A stretch of 64,000 nt of DNA, from NCBI RefSeq assembly GCF_018100805.1, contig NZ_JAGJEA010000001.1, positions 186,001 through 250,000 on the forward strand, read 5' to 3'. The number at the start of each line of letters is the position of its first letter. Positions within the stretch are counted from its first letter, which is position 1. The translations under genes were made by a program, and so were the position numbers. The stretch comes from Aquimarina sp. MMG016 (GTDB lineage Bacteria > Bacteroidota > Bacteroidia > Flavobacteriales > Flavobacteriaceae). Below, piece by piece: positions 63,786 to 64,000 of this stretch. Below the pieces are notes generated by a model. That model made no database searches and had not been told where the DNA came from. It saw nothing but the letters and a program-made list of their open reading frames with translations.

Positions 63786-63862
63786 TTTTCTATCTTACTC
63801 CCCAATAACAATTATATAGAGGATATATGTCCTTTATATGCTATGATTTTTTTATACATAAA

Positions 63863-63900
63863 CACCCCATACCCGAAGAAATATCTTCAGACACGGGGTG
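63863..63900 (-). terminator. hairpin terminator upstream of the RloC-like gene
   Basis: CACCCC (63863-63868) pairs with GGGGTG (63895-63900) and GAAGA pairs with TCTTC inside. On the minus strand a GTTTATGTATAAA tail follows. It ends transcription from a gene right of the window and insulates the RloC-like gene. Resembles the hairpin at 49005-49047. Confidence 0.6.
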
Positions 63901-64000
63901 GTTTACAATTTTTGTTGTTTCTAAATTAGTAAAATAAAATCAAAAGACTATTTTTTCCCTTAATTTTTTATACTACGCCTTTTGCAAATCAAATTTCTGA

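Overview
The window is AT-rich DNA from a member of the Bacteroidota, most likely a marine Flavobacteriaceae species. The signs are a PorP/SprF protein paired with a giant adhesin carrying a gliding-motility type B C-terminal domain (type IX secretion), NarL/LuxR-type regulators, a REP-associated transposase and flavobacterial double-glycine leader peptides. I cannot name the genus. All family calls come from reading motifs by eye; no search was run.

Left block (about 1-33.6 kb, all minus strand): a near-complete extracellular contractile injection system (eCIS, Afp/PVC-like) operon, read right to left. A PAS-LuxR regulator lies upstream of a DUF4255 tube-terminator/cap protein, an unknown 442-aa protein, the sheath, two cysteine-rich coiled-coil proteins, two tube proteins, DUF5908, a LysM hub protein, a VgrG-like spike, PAAR tip, gp25-like baseplate protein, two very large baseplate wedge proteins (Afp11- and Afp12-like) and a tape-measure protein. 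Then comes an accessory/cargo section: a 1261-residue DUF4157 protein with an HNH-like motif and a possible CTG start, a TPR protein, a small unknown, a vanadium-haloperoxidase-like PAP2 enzyme, a ParA-type ATPase and a second DUF4157 protein with a peptidoglycan-binding domain that runs off the left edge. No AAA+ remodelling ATPase is visible.

Middle (33.9-41.1 kb): PorP/SprF plus the type B adhesin, a 1.9-kb intergenic region with a strong terminator and an odd patch of degenerate ~22-bp repeats bounded by an 11-bp inverted repeat, then tryptophan 2,3-dioxygenase.

Right block (41.2-64 kb): a cassette-like accessory island, mostly minus strand, of small unrelated genes (an amidase-like toxin with a putative membrane immunity protein, SMI1/KNR4, GNAT, DUF4145, methyltransferase, small membrane and secreted proteins, a RloC/PrrC-like ATPase). 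Two kinds of junction organise it. One is a ~19-bp repeat (AAAGTTCAATAAAACGATG on the coding strand), present about 25 times at gene boundaries, which can supply both the stop codon of one gene and the start codon of the next. The other is imperfect palindromes placed just 3' of genes, like integron attC sites without an integrase (CALIN-like). A REP-associated transposase with terminal inverted repeats has landed in the array and truncated a gene. A plus-strand block (45.9-48.6 kb) with a histidine kinase and response regulator, a subtilase and a Cys-rich lipoprotein are embedded in it. The 19-bp repeat system is the most unusual thing seen here.
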